A stretch of 44,474 nucleotides of DNA from positions 1-44,474 of the forward strand of contig JAUIED010000019.1 in the NCBI GenBank assembly GCA_030428905.1. The letters are read 5' to 3'. This stretch comes from Gammaproteobacteria bacterium. GTDB taxonomy: Bacteria > Pseudomonadota > Gammaproteobacteria > Pseudomonadales > Azotimanducaceae. The notes beneath the pieces were generated by a model, which ran no database searches, was not told the origin of the DNA, and was given only the letters and a program-made list of their open reading frames with translations. Of the stretch, positions 15,713 to 24,266 are shown piece after piece (position 1 is the stretch's first letter; each line of letters starts with the position of its first letter). Both the position numbers and the translations under genes were made by a program.

Positions 15713-17896
15713 GTGCCCACACAGACGACGTTTTGCCGCATCTGCGAGTCCCTTTGCGGCCTCGAAGTGGACGTCGACGCTGGCCGGGTGACGGACATCC
15801 GGCCTGACCGAACGCACGTCGCCACCGGGGGCTTTGCCTGCAAGAAAGGTTTGAGGCAGCACGCCCTGTATGGCTCTCCAGACCGCCTGACACGGCCCAT
15901 GCGCCGCACCGGCGCGCAATGGGAACCCGTTGAGTGGGATCACGCCTACACCGATATCGGCGCCAGGCTCAACGCCATCATCGACAAACACGGTTCGGAC
16001 GCCGTGGCGATGTACATCGGTACGGCCGCCGGGTTCAGCGTGCTGCACCCGGTTTTCGCGCAGGCTTTCATGGGAGCCATTGGCTCACGCAACAACTACG
16101 CCTCAGCGACCCAGGATTGCGCAAACAAGTTCGCCGTGGCGGAGCACATGTATGGGTTCCCCTTCATTCAGCCGTTCCCCGACCTGCCGCGCACGCAGTG
16201 CCTGATCATCGTTGGTGCCAATCCGATGGTGTCGAAGTGGAGCTTCCTGCAGGTACCGAACCCCAGAAAACATATCAACGCCATCAAAGCGCAAGGCGGG
16301 CGTGTCATCGTCGTCGACCCACGTCATACGGAAACCGCCAAAGCCGCAGGGGAACACCTGTTCATCCGTCCGGGTAGCGACGTGTACTTCTACCTTTCCT
16401 TCCTGCACGAACTGATACGCCAGAACGGTACGGATGATGCCGTAATCGCGCAGCATGGCGCCGGCTGGGAGGCCATCAAGCGCATAGCAGACGAATGGCC
16501 AGCGCACAGCACAGAAGCGCTGACCGGCGTCACCGCTGCGGACCTGAAAGATCTGGTCGCCACATACATCGCCGCCGAGGGTGCGGCACTGTACTGCTCA
16601 ACCGGTGTAAACATGGGCGCGCACGGAACCTTGGCGTTCTGGTTGCAGGAAGTCATCAATTTCGTCAGCGGCAACCTCGACCGCGCCGGCGGCACACTGG
16701 TGGGCAGGGGCCTCATCGACTTTGCCGCATTCGGCAAGAAGAACGGGCTGTTGGTCAGCAATGATCGGTCGCGTATTGGAGGCTTTCGCAAAACCAACGA
16801 CGCCTTCCCCGGAGGCATCCTCGCGGATGAGATCCTCACACCCGGCAAAGGCAGAATTCGTGCGCTCATCGTCACTGGCGGAAACCCGCTCCTGACCATG
16901 GCAGACGGAGACAAGCTGGCGCGCGCCTTCGCAGACCTCGATCTGCTCGTGACACTCGACATCCTGCCCACCGAGACTGCCAGCGCAGGACACTACATGC
17001 TGCCCTGCACCACCCCTCTGGAGCGTCCTGACCTGCCGTTCATCTTTCCGCTGATGCTCGGCATGCAGACCCAGCCTTATCTGCAGGCCACTGATGCGAT
17101 CCTGTCACCACCTGGCCAGGCCAGGGACGAAGCCACCATTTATACCGAACTCGCCCGAGCTTGCGGAAGGCCCCTGTTCGGCTCACGCCTGTTTCAGGGT
17201 CTGGTCAACCTGAGCCAGCGCCTGAACCGTATCATTCGCGGTGAACGCGGTGTGCCGCAACGGTTCTGGCTGTCGCTGCTGCTGCGCTTGTGCGGGCAGA
17301 GGGGATTCGCACACCATCTCGGACACGGCCGGCTCCGCGCACCAAATACCGGCGGCGACTTCCTCGGCAACAGAATCCACACCACATCCGGCAAGGTGGA
17401 GCTTGCCCCACCCGCGTTGCTGGAAGCTGTCAAAGGGCTCAACCCCACGGCCGACCTGCAGAACGCCTCCCTTCGCTTGATCACAAAGCGGGAAGTCGCC
17501 ACCCACAATTCCTTCGGCCACAACGAACCGCAATTTTTGCGCAACGACTTCGATCGCAACTACGTCTACATGCATCCTGAGGATGCCGAACAGCGGCAAC
17601 TCGTCGAAGATGCACTGGCTGATGTCTGCACCGAACACGCGAGCATACGACTGCCGGTGCGGTTTTCGAACGACCTGTTGCCAGGTGTGGTCGCCGTACC
17701 CCACGGCTGGGGCCACCAGGCCAGCGGCCAGAAAGTTGCACGTGCATCGGCCGGCGTGAACGTGAACCTGCTGGCCCGCTCTGGTGCGGCGCATGTGGAC
17801 CCGTTGAGCGGCATGTCGACGCTCACCGGCCTGCCGGTCACCGTAAAACCGGCCCCCGATGGGCGTGTGGCAGCCAACTGGTCAGGCATCCCATGA
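15713..17896 (+). CDS. Molybdopterin-dependent oxidoreductase (DMSO reductase family)
   Basis: A 727-residue protein starting at GTG. The N-terminal [4Fe-4S] motif is C8-x2-C11-x3-C15-x27-C43. The bis-MGD-binding oxidoreductase domain follows, with Cys136 in SATQDCANKF as the probable molybdenum ligand. The C-terminal molydopterin-dinucleotide-binding domain contains TKREVATHNSFGHNEP and ends near TVKP. There is no TAT signal, so it is probably cytosolic. Its length fits the formate-dehydrogenase-like, assimilatory-type catalytic subunits. The substrate is unknown and no electron-transfer subunit is adjacent. It lies 59 nt after the kinase gene and overlaps the MarC gene by ATGA. Confidence 0.9.
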   Translation: MPTQTTFCRICESLCGLEVDVDAGRVTDIRPDRTHVATGGFACKKGLRQHALYGSPDRLTRPMRRTGAQWEPVEWDHAYTDIGARLNAIIDKHGSDAVAMYIGTAAGFSVLHPVFAQAFMGAIGSRNNYASATQDCANKFAVAEHMYGFPFIQPFPDLPRTQCLIIVGANPMVSKWSFLQVPNPRKHINAIKAQGGRVIVVDPRHTETAKAAGEHLFIRPGSDVYFYLSFLHELIRQNGTDDAVIAQHGAGWEAIKRIADEWPAHSTEALTGVTAADLKDLVATYIAAEGAALYCSTGVNMGAHGTLAFWLQEVINFVSGNLDRAGGTLVGRGLIDFAAFGKKNGLLVSNDRSRIGGFRKTNDAFPGGILADEILTPGKGRIRALIVTGGNPLLTMADGDKLARAFADLDLLVTLDILPTETASAGHYMLPCTTPLERPDLPFIFPLMLGMQTQPYLQATDAILSPPGQARDEATIYTELARACGRPLFGSRLFQGLVNLSQRLNRIIRGERGVPQRFWLSLLLRLCGQRGFAHHLGHGRLRAPNTGGDFLGNRIHTTSGKVELAPPALLEAVKGLNPTADLQNASLRLITKREVATHNSFGHNEPQFLRNDFDRNYVYMHPEDAEQRQLVEDALADVCTEHASIRLPVRFSNDLLPGVVAVPHGWGHQASGQKVARASAGVNVNLLARSGAAHVDPLSGMSTLTGLPVTVKPAPDGRVAANWSGIP

Positions 17897-18495
17897 GCTG
17901 GGCTGACGTAACCACCACTGCGGTCGTCCTCTTTTTCATCATGGACCCGCTGGGCAACCTGCCCATCTTCAACGCTGTGCTCGCCAAACTCGATACCCGA
18001 CGCAAGGTACTGGTAGCCGGCCGGGAGCTCGTATTTGCGCTCATCATTCTGCTGGCTTTTCTCTACAGCGGCGAGACCATCCTGAATTTTCTCGGCCTCG
18101 AACAGTCATCGCTGAGCATTGCCGGCGGCGTGCTGCTGTTCGTCATTTCTCTGCGCATGATATTCCCGCGCAGAAGTAGCGCCGATGAGCTGGATGGCGC
18201 GGAGGATCCGTTCATCGTGCCGCTCGCCGTGCCGCTGGTGGCAGGCCCTTCCACCATCGCCATGCTGCTGTTGCTGAGCTCTCAGTCGCCTTCACAGATG
18301 CTGGACTGGACGGTCGCCCTGTTGCTCGCCTGGGGCGCAAGCACGCTCATCCTGCTGGCCGGCCCCCTGCTGCTGCGCGTGCTCGGCAATCGCGGCGCAC
18401 GCGCCCTGGAACGGCTCATGGGTATGATCCTGATCATCATGGCCACGCAGATGTTGCTCAACGGCGTGCGTGAATTCGCCCAATCGCTGACCTGA
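17893..18495 (+). CDS. MarC family integral membrane protein
   Basis: A 200-residue protein with six predicted membrane segments. Signature stretches are FFIMDPLGNLPIFNAVL at the start and DPFIVPLAVPLVAGPSTIAMLLLL in the middle, which define the MarC/UPF0056 family. The biochemical function of this family is unsettled; despite the name, a role in multiple antibiotic resistance has not held up. Its ATG overlaps the molybdoenzyme stop by 4 nt, so the two are co-translated. Confidence 0.92.
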   Translation: MSWADVTTTAVVLFFIMDPLGNLPIFNAVLAKLDTRRKVLVAGRELVFALIILLAFLYSGETILNFLGLEQSSLSIAGGVLLFVISLRMIFPRRSSADELDGAEDPFIVPLAVPLVAGPSTIAMLLLLSSQSPSQMLDWTVALLLAWGASTLILLAGPLLLRVLGNRGARALERLMGMILIIMATQMLLNGVREFAQSLT

Positions 18496-18497
18496 TC

Positions 18498-18689
18498 ATG
18501 CGCCTGCACACCAGCACACACAGCATCGACTGTCCCTACTGCGGTGAGGCGTTTGACATCATCATCGATGAAAGCGAGCCATGGCAGGAGTACATCGAGG
18601 ATTGCTGGGTGTGCTGTCGGCCGATCGTCATCGGCGCCGCCGTGGAGGATGGCGAGGTGCGGGTGATGGTGCGATCGGAGAATGAGTGA
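18498..18689 (+). CDS. CPXCG-motif cysteine-rich small protein
   Basis: A 63-residue protein with CPYCGEAFDIIIDESEPWQEYIEDCWVCCRPI. The CPxCG near residue 12 and the second Cys cluster CWVCC near residue 36 form a likely zinc ribbon. This is the CPXCG family (DUF, ~60-65 residues) widespread in gammaproteobacteria, with no assigned function. It starts 2 nt after the MarC stop and is the last gene of the operon. Confidence 0.92.
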   Translation: MRLHTSTHSIDCPYCGEAFDIIIDESEPWQEYIEDCWVCCRPIVIGAAVEDGEVRVMVRSENE

Positions 18690-18737
18690 GAGAGAGCGTT
18701 TAGCGCACATCAACGCCCGACCCATTGCCTGGTGCTG

Positions 18738-19706
18738 TCAGTAAAGAAGCAGCTCCTTGGCAACCGTCACAGTCACACCCTCGAGCGAACGAATCGGCAA
18801 CCGAAATCCAGCGAACTCCGTTTCGTGGGTCTCGCCTTCGCCGGCAAGCATGCGCTGGATGACTGCCAGGTGCCTGCCTTGCTGCATGGCGGCAACCAAC
18901 TGACCACCGTGCGAGGAGAAGTGCCAGCGAATCGGCAGGTCTCTGATGCGCCGAAGATCGTCAGCCAGCAACGACGTGTCTGTTACCAGGTAGTCGGCAC
19001 CGTAAAACGTGTCACCGCCGAAGAACCTGCCCGACTCCACATCGAACAGCGCCAGCCCATCCGGCGAGTGGCTGAAGGTGCGGATCACTTCGAACCGCTG
19101 ATCGCCGAGGTCGATGGAATCGCCCTGGGCAACGAAGCGCACCTGCGACAAGGGGTACGGGGGAATGGCATGGGTCCGCGGAGAAAATGTGTCCGGCACC
19201 TCAATTCCCGGGTGCGGTGTGAGCTGATCCCAATAACCGACGAAACCTCCCGCTTCCCCGGCAGGAACGCCTGCCGCCAATCGCTTCCGCGCCCAAGGAT
19301 CATCTACCGTCCAGATTTCGGCAAACTCCCGGTTGCCGCCGTTGTGATCGAGATGACTGTGGCTGTTGACGACAATGATCGGCTTGTCAGGCAGACCTTC
19401 CGCTTCGCGTACTTCGTCGATCGCCCGGCGGATACTGGCGATTCCCATGCCGGTGTCGTAGAGCATGTCCTTGTCTCGGCCAAGCACGAGAAACGAGTTC
19501 ACTTTCTCGATATGGCCCGGCTCCCAGAATGCGTAGACGCCGCCCGGCAGGTGCAGCACTTCGAACCAGCGGCTGGAGGTTGGGATGCGCCTGGCGGAGG
19601 TCAGGACCCGCTCAATCTGCTTGGCCCCCTCATCTACCGCGGGCTGTGAATGCGGCTGCGCCAGCACGTTGCCGGCAAACAACAACAGGAAAATCCACCT
19701 GATCAT
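18738..19706 (-). CDS. Secreted metallo-beta-lactamase-fold hydrolase
   Basis: A 322-residue protein with a signal peptide (MIRWIFLLLFAGNVLA, cut before QPH). The metal-binding motif NSHSHLDHNGG gives the H-x-H-x-D-H set. Later ligands include TFSHSPDGL, FFGGDTFYGADYL and a C-terminal WHFSSHGG. This is the glyoxalase-II/lactamase fold; substrates range from thioesters to lactones and cannot be assigned here. It overlaps the upstream membrane protein gene by ATGA. A longer frame to 20357 exists but covers that gene. Confidence 0.88.
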   Translation of the reverse strand: MIRWIFLLLFAGNVLAQPHSQPAVDEGAKQIERVLTSARRIPTSSRWFEVLHLPGGVYAFWEPGHIEKVNSFLVLGRDKDMLYDTGMGIASIRRAIDEVREAEGLPDKPIIVVNSHSHLDHNGGNREFAEIWTVDDPWARKRLAAGVPAGEAGGFVGYWDQLTPHPGIEVPDTFSPRTHAIPPYPLSQVRFVAQGDSIDLGDQRFEVIRTFSHSPDGLALFDVESGRFFGGDTFYGADYLVTDTSLLADDLRRIRDLPIRWHFSSHGGQLVAAMQQGRHLAVIQRMLAGEGETHETEFAGFRLPIRSLEGVTVTVAKELLLY

Positions 19707-20320
19707 CGCACGGCAGCCGGTTGTGGCTTTCTCTGCAGAAGTACCAAGCTTCGCAGAATCATGCCCAGAAACGTCAATGCCGCCCAAAGCAGATGGGAGT
19801 ATGGATGACCCAGCAGTATCGGTTCGATGATGAAGTCGAATACATAGATGAACATGAATACATGAAAACCGGCCCTGTGCACCAACCGCCAGGCCTTCGG
19901 ACCAATGGCACGCGTGGGCGCCGGGAATGAGGTAACCAGCATCGCCAGCGACAGGGCCAGCCCAAGCGCACCCACCAGCACCATGATCGTCTCTGTCGGC
20001 GGATTCGGCAGGGCGACGAACATGGTGATGACGATAACCAGATGCACGGACTGCACCGCGCCATAACAGATACCGGCAGTACGCCGCCAGCGCATCAGCA
20101 TCGCCGTCACCGGAGAATTGAACAACGCCCGCGCAGGACGGGCGAACAGCGGTACGAGGAAGATCAGAAACGCCAATCGACCAGTCCAGATCAAGGCGCC
20201 AATGATCGGCTCGCGCGCACCAGGCGCTATGTAGCCGATGTACCCGAATGCGACCGCCACGGCAGCCGCTGCGGCCATCCACACAAGACCTGATCGCGTT
20301 CTGTTGTCTGTACCAGACAT
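19703..20320 (-). CDS. Multi-pass membrane protein, ferric-reductase-like
   Basis: A 205-residue protein with six predicted membrane segments. Paired His residues in helices (VQSVHLVIVITMF and LVHRAGFHVFMFIY) could bind haem, as in ferric-reductase-like transmembrane (MsrQ-type) domains. It has no NAD(P)H/FAD domain. The start is uncertain: ATG 20320 (MSGTDNR) gives a compact N-terminus, while ATG 20347 adds nine residues but lies inside an inverted repeat. It sits between the TetR gene and the metallo-hydrolase gene, which it overlaps by 4 nt. The electron-transfer role is inferred from the His pattern only. Confidence 0.7.
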   Translation of the reverse strand: MSGTDNRTRSGLVWMAAAAAVAVAFGYIGYIAPGAREPIIGALIWTGRLAFLIFLVPLFARPARALFNSPVTAMLMRWRRTAGICYGAVQSVHLVIVITMFVALPNPPTETIMVLVGALGLALSLAMLVTSFPAPTRAIGPKAWRLVHRAGFHVFMFIYVFDFIIEPILLGHPYSHLLWAALTFLGMILRSLVLLQRKPQPAAVR

Positions 20321-20327
20321 GCACAGA

Positions 20328-20347
20328 ATGGAAGCACATACTTCCAT
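20328..20347. promoter_or_regulatory. Inverted repeat, candidate TetR operator
   Basis: ATGGAAG (20328-20334) and CTTCCAT (20341-20347) are exact reverse complements around a 6-nt centre. The repeat lies between the TetR gene and the membrane protein gene. A single ATGGAAG half-site recurs at 21011-21017, just upstream of the TetR start at 21004. Binding by this TetR protein is inferred. Confidence 0.45.
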
Positions 20348-20353
20348 ACTTCG

Positions 20354-21004
20354 TCAAAGCCGATCTGCGACCATATGACGCTGCAGGAGGTCCACATGCA
20401 TCTGTTTGAGGAGTTCCAACTGCAGCCTGGCGACGCGCTGGGAGGCGTCGAGCGTTGCATCGATGACCGCCACTGTGGTGTTGAGCAGCAAGGAGGCAAT
20501 CTGTCTGCTCACGAGCCTGTCGGCATCTGGGGCCGCACGCCGCAAAGCGTTGTATATCTCCTGCACGTAGCGTGCATTCATCTCATCATCTACGGATTTC
20601 AGTTCCGGATAGCTTCGCATCGCGCGCAGTACCGCAACGCCGCCGCGGGTGGCGTGCACAGTTGCTACATACCGATCCAGATATTTCGGCCAGATGTCAG
20701 GCCACGTCGTGTCCTGCGCTTCGCGCGAAACCACCGCCATCGCATTGTGCCAGCTCTGCTCCATCCGCCTGGCAAGCTCAAGCACCAGGGCGAATTTGTT
20801 GGGGAAGTAGCGGTAAATCGCGCGCACCGCGACCCCTGATCGCTCGGCCAGCAGGTTGGTGTTGAACGCATCGAAGCCGACTTCCTCCAGAAGCACTCCG
20901 GTGTCCTCAAGAATGCGTTCGAACGTTTGTCTGGAACGTGCCTGTGTGGGCAGTGTTCTCACCGACAAAGGCGTGCGGGCGCCTACGGAAGGTTCTATGG
21001 CCAT
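20354..21004 (-). CDS. TetR family transcriptional regulator
   Basis: A 216-residue protein. The TetR HTH spans residues ~22-68, with TNLLAERSGVAVRAIYRYFPNKFALVLEL, followed by a helical ligand-binding domain. I chose ATG 21004 (MAIEPSVGARTP) because the frame further up to 21160 overlaps the methyltransferase gene and lacks TetR character. It leads the group with the membrane protein and metallo-hydrolase genes, all on the same strand with tight spacing, and probably regulates them and itself. Confidence 0.9.
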   Translation of the reverse strand: MAIEPSVGARTPLSVRTLPTQARSRQTFERILEDTGVLLEEVGFDAFNTNLLAERSGVAVRAIYRYFPNKFALVLELARRMEQSWHNAMAVVSREAQDTTWPDIWPKYLDRYVATVHATRGGVAVLRAMRSYPELKSVDDEMNARYVQEIYNALRRAAPDADRLVSRQIASLLLNTTVAVIDATLDASQRVARLQLELLKQMHVDLLQRHMVADRL

Positions 21005-21098
21005 TCGCGCATGGAAGCATAGCGGGTACGGCCAGACAACACGCAACATCGGCCAGACACCGCAGACGCCAGGCAGGCCACAGTGCACCCCGAATCCA

Positions 21099-21875
21099 TC
21101 AACCGTTCGACTGCGGAGTGTTCGACTGCGGAGCAGGCATCTTCCTTCCAGCCCAGGCAATGGTCACGGACTGCGACCGCTCGCGCAGAGCGCGCAATGC
21201 AGGCGCCACCTGGCTCCATCCATACATGATGTTGTCCGGGTTCGTACAGTAGGCTTCGTCGAAAGGCAGGTTCGATTCGGCATCGATACGCAGCTGCGCC
21301 GCAGGCTCAAACAGCCCCGGAGCAAAGGCGGATCGGTAGCAGGCGATCCGCCCGCGATTGTAGGCTGCACGATCCGGGCTCAGATACATATCTACCAGGT
21401 GCACCATGCGACCACCAGGGCGCAGGATGCGATGACAATCATCAATGAAGTCGCCCATTGCGTCGTTCGTCACATGCTCAACCACAGAAACGGAAAAGAG
21501 CACATCGTATGCGCCGGCTTCCAGATCCGGGCTGTGCTCACCGATAAAAGCACGCACGTTCCGAACGCCGCGAAGTCGCACTTCACGAACAGGGCCGCCA
21601 TCCTGCCCTTCGAATTTTTCGATGTTCACGCAACGATTGGCGCCGACCAGCAACGGCAACACGCGGCTGTGGCCGCCGCCGATCTCGGCAATGTCCTGGT
21701 CGCGCGGATCGTCCAGGTAGTGAAGCGCCATGACATCCTGCACAGACTTCAGATGCCAGGGGGCATCACCGCGACGTAAAAGGCGCCGCCAGGAAGGCTG
21801 CGCAGCGACCAAGCGCATGTCCAGGCCGGCATCCAGGCACTTCCAGTATTCATGTTTGGTAACGAACTCAAGCAC
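21099..21875 (-). CDS. SAM-dependent methyltransferase (class I)
   Basis: A 258-residue protein with the Rossmann-type SAM motif I IAEIGGGHSRVLPLL (~residues 62-76), motif II around NIEKFEG, and post-motif LFSVSVVEHVTNDAMGDFIDDCHRILRPGGRMVHLVD, the typical methyltransferase core. The N-terminal ~50 residues include a basic stretch (PSWRRLLRRGD). The substrate is unknown; the pattern resembles methyltransferases in surface-sugar gene sets. The C-terminus ends APQSNTPQSNG because a 15-bp tandem duplication sits just before the stop. Confidence 0.85.
   Translation of the reverse strand: MLEFVTKHEYWKCLDAGLDMRLVAAQPSWRRLLRRGDAPWHLKSVQDVMALHYLDDPRDQDIAEIGGGHSRVLPLLVGANRCVNIEKFEGQDGGPVREVRLRGVRNVRAFIGEHSPDLEAGAYDVLFSVSVVEHVTNDAMGDFIDDCHRILRPGGRMVHLVDMYLSPDRAAYNRGRIACYRSAFAPGLFEPAAQLRIDAESNLPFDEAYCTNPDNIMYGWSQVAPALRALRERSQSVTIAWAGRKMPAPQSNTPQSNG
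21105..21134. repeat. 15-bp tandem duplication at the end of the methyltransferase gene
   Basis: GTTCGACTGCGGAGT (21105-21119) is repeated at 21120-21134 with one mismatch. It adds five residues (a second PQSNT-like unit) without changing frame, and looks like a recent slippage event. Confidence 0.7.
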
Positions 21876-21930
21876 CGGACGAACGTATCATGATGGTCGA
21901 TCCGATGGTGATTTCAAACACAGAATCCTC

Positions 21931-23553
21931 TCAGTCGCTACGCGTGCACAATCCACCTAGATACCAACGGGACTCGCAGTCATAGGTGAGTCGCCCACGC
22001 TCACCATGCTGCATGTCCAGGATACGCTCGATGCTGGGGGTTGGCGCCATACCCGGCGCCGCCGCTTCCTGCAGCGCCTCCAGCGGCTGCGGATAGGTGC
22101 TCCAGTCTTTCGGCGCCCGCCAGCCCGGCGGGGGTACGAGCTGCGAACGCGTTCCGTGAATGGGATGCAGTGCCCGCCAGTAGCGGATGCGATCCGCCAG
22201 CTTCTGCACCACATCCGGGTGCGCTTGCGCGAGGTTGTTGTACTCGTTCGGGTCATCCTGAATGCGAAACAGATGATTGGTGACCGTGGTGGTGACCTGG
22301 TCCTGCTCGATCTCCTGCACCAGCTTCCACTCCTCGTCGAACACGGTGAGATTGAAGTGCCCGTAGATCGGCGTTTCAGATGCGAAGAACACATCATTTT
22401 CCAGCCGCATGGCCGTACCCGTGTTGATCGCTGGCCACATGCTGCGCCCGTCCCAGGGAAAGTGCTCGCCTGGTGAGATACCGAGTGCGTCCATCAGCGT
22501 GGGGAATACATCCATCACGGTCATGATCTGCCTCATCTTGACGCCGCCTTCCAGCTTTGCAGGCCATCGCAGCAGGGAAACGACCCGGATGCCGCCTTCG
22601 AACACCTCACCCTTGCCCCCTCTCAGCGGCGCGTTGTTGGCCCCGCCGACGGAGTAGGCAGCACCGCCGTTGTCGCTGAAGAAGAGCACGATGGTGTTGT
22701 CGGCGATGCCCTCCGAGTCCAGAGTTTCGAGCACCTGGCCGATGGCCTGATCCATGGCATCGGTCACCGCGGCGTACATCGGCCGCGCGCTGGGCCGCAA
22801 CATGAGCTTTGCCATGCGCCGTGTGCCGTCGGTCTGCTGGCTTCTCGCCGGCGGCAGATCGGTGTCGATATCGGCGTACTTGTCCTGCAGCTCCTGCGGC
22901 GCATCCAGCGGTGTGTGCGGCGCAAGAAAAGGCATATACAGGAAGAACGGCTTCGACCGGTCGCGTTCACGTATGTAGCGGTTGGTCTCGTCGGCAAGCA
23001 GAAACGTCTCGTAGCCTTGATCGTCGATGGTCACCCCGTTGCGCTGAAAGTCCGTGCCGCCCTGATTGGCGAACGGTGGGTAGTAGCCCACTTCGGTGTG
23101 CAGATGGCCGTAGAAGTGTGCAAAGCCGCGCTCATTCGGGTGGTAGGTCTGCTGCGCATGTCCCAGGTGCCACTTGCCGACCATGGCCGTCTGGTAGCCG
23201 GCATCGGCGAAGGCCCCCGGCAGAAAGCGCTCATCCGGGTGCACGCCGTTGTTGTGCCAGGGCAGAATCACGCCGTACGCCAGCCCAAGACGAATGGGGT
23301 TGCGGCCCGTCATCAGGGCCGCGCGGGTCGGCGAGCAGATGGGTGTGGTGTAGAAGCGACGCAGCTCCACGCCTTCTGCCGCAAGGCGATCGAGCGAGGG
23401 TGTGTCGATGTCGCCGCCGTGGAAGCCCACATCCGCCCAGCCGAGATCATCGGCGACCATGATGACGACGTTGGGCCGCTCGTCAGCCTGCACTGGGGAG
23501 AAGCTCGCCAACCACGCAGCCAGCAGAGCAGCCGCAAGAACGCAGAACCTCAT
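21931..23553 (-). CDS. Secreted arylsulfatase-type sulfatase
   Basis: A 540-residue protein with a signal peptide (cut near QA/DERPN, residue ~23). The sulfatase/alkaline phosphatase fold has metal-binding D35-D36 (MVADDLGWADVGFHG). The FGly motif is C73-S-P-T-R in PICSPTRAALMTGR, followed by GKWHLGH and a later FFSDNGGAAYS. The Cys must be converted to formylglycine by a maturase (FGE or anSME), and no such gene is in the window. It hydrolyses sulfate esters in the periplasm; the substrate is unknown. It is 9 nt downstream of the TetR gene on the same strand. Confidence 0.93.
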   Translation of the reverse strand: MRFCVLAAALLAAWLASFSPVQADERPNVVIMVADDLGWADVGFHGGDIDTPSLDRLAAEGVELRRFYTTPICSPTRAALMTGRNPIRLGLAYGVILPWHNNGVHPDERFLPGAFADAGYQTAMVGKWHLGHAQQTYHPNERGFAHFYGHLHTEVGYYPPFANQGGTDFQRNGVTIDDQGYETFLLADETNRYIRERDRSKPFFLYMPFLAPHTPLDAPQELQDKYADIDTDLPPARSQQTDGTRRMAKLMLRPSARPMYAAVTDAMDQAIGQVLETLDSEGIADNTIVLFFSDNGGAAYSVGGANNAPLRGGKGEVFEGGIRVVSLLRWPAKLEGGVKMRQIMTVMDVFPTLMDALGISPGEHFPWDGRSMWPAINTGTAMRLENDVFFASETPIYGHFNLTVFDEEWKLVQEIEQDQVTTTVTNHLFRIQDDPNEYNNLAQAHPDVVQKLADRIRYWRALHPIHGTRSQLVPPPGWRAPKDWSTYPQPLEALQEAAAPGMAPTPSIERILDMQHGERGRLTYDCESRWYLGGLCTRSD

Positions 23554-23562
23554 ATCGCCTCC

Positions 23563-24174
23563 TCAGGCGTCTTTGATCAGCGAAGGCACCAGAAACAGCC
23601 GCAGCGTATCGCGCAGTGCAAAGTCATTGCGGGCAAAGGGCGCATCGACGATCTCCAGCGATGTCACCACAAATGTTACCCAATCGATGTAGGTGGCAAG
23701 CGTCACGCCTTGCCGCAGCCGCCCTTCCCGCACCGCCCGCTCGAACGTTGGCCGCGCGCAGATCATGCCGGCATGGCGAAACTCATCGAGGGTGTCGTGA
23801 ATGCGCGCGAACAGCCTGCTTTTCTGATCGCCGAACAGCAGCGACAACGCCGGCCGCGTGGACAACTGCCGCACGAACCAGACCATGTCTTCAATAATCT
23901 GCGCTTCGAGAGCTGCATGCTCAAAGCGCTGCGCCTCGAATTCGCCGAGCAGGCGCTCGAAGTCGCGCCGCAGGGCGCTTGCGAGCACGTCATCCTGATC
24001 ATCGAAGTGCCTGTAGAACGTGGTGCGTCCCACGCCCGACGCCGCTATCACCGCACTGACCGTGGTCTGTTCGACACCATGACTGTGGTAGAGCGTTACC
24101 GCCGCGTCGAGGATCGCGTGCCGAGTGGCTTCGGATCGCTGTTGGTGCCCGGAGAGGGTTGCCCGCATCATCAT
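23563..24174 (-). CDS. TetR family regulator of the divergent catabolic operon
   Basis: About 203 residues from ATG 24174 (MMMRATLSGHQQRSEAT). The TetR HTH reads ILDAAVTLYHSHGVEQTTVSAVIAASGVGRTTFYRHFDDQDDVL. A longer frame to 24264 would run through both operators and is unlikely. There is no Shine-Dalgarno sequence. It is divergent from the acetoacetate-decarboxylase-like gene at 24267 across two identical GGAACA-N13-TGTTCC sites, so it most likely represses that operon and itself. The sulfatase gene follows 9 nt downstream and may share its transcript. Confidence 0.9.
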   Translation of the reverse strand: MMMRATLSGHQQRSEATRHAILDAAVTLYHSHGVEQTTVSAVIAASGVGRTTFYRHFDDQDDVLASALRRDFERLLGEFEAQRFEHAALEAQIIEDMVWFVRQLSTRPALSLLFGDQKSRLFARIHDTLDEFRHAGMICARPTFERAVREGRLRQGVTLATYIDWVTFVVTSLEIVDAPFARNDFALRDTLRLFLVPSLIKDA

Positions 24175-24175
24175 G

Positions 24176-24200
24176 GGAACACTATCAACCAAATTGTTCC
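24176..24200. promoter_or_regulatory. Operator copy 1, GGAACA-N13-TGTTCC
   Basis: GGAACA at 24176-24181 and TGTTCC at 24195-24200 form a perfect 6-bp inverted repeat with a 13-nt spacer. It abuts the TetR start codon (24174). A second copy with the same arms and spacing is centred 41 bp away. Confidence 0.75.
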
Positions 24201-24216
24201 AAAATTCTAGACTTTC

Positions 24217-24241
24217 GGAACATATATACGTAATCTGTTCC
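24217..24241. promoter_or_regulatory. Operator copy 2, GGAACA-N13-TGTTCC
   Basis: GGAACA at 24217-24222 and TGTTCC at 24236-24241 are identical in arms and spacing to copy 1. The site sits 25 nt upstream of the ATG at 24267 and an A/T-rich TATATACGTAAT lies in its centre, so binding here would block transcription of the plus operon. Confidence 0.75.
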
Positions 24242-24266
24242 CATACTTGAGAGGGAAGATGCATCT

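Noticed and set aside
18738-20357. Single 539-residue protein on the minus strand
   Set aside because: The upstream half is an out-of-frame shadow of the membrane protein gene; the metallo-hydrolase begins at 19706 with its own signal peptide and an ATGA overlap.
22915-24210. 431-codon open frame on the plus strand
   Set aside because: It lies antisense across the sulfatase and TetR genes, both of which have clear family motifs.
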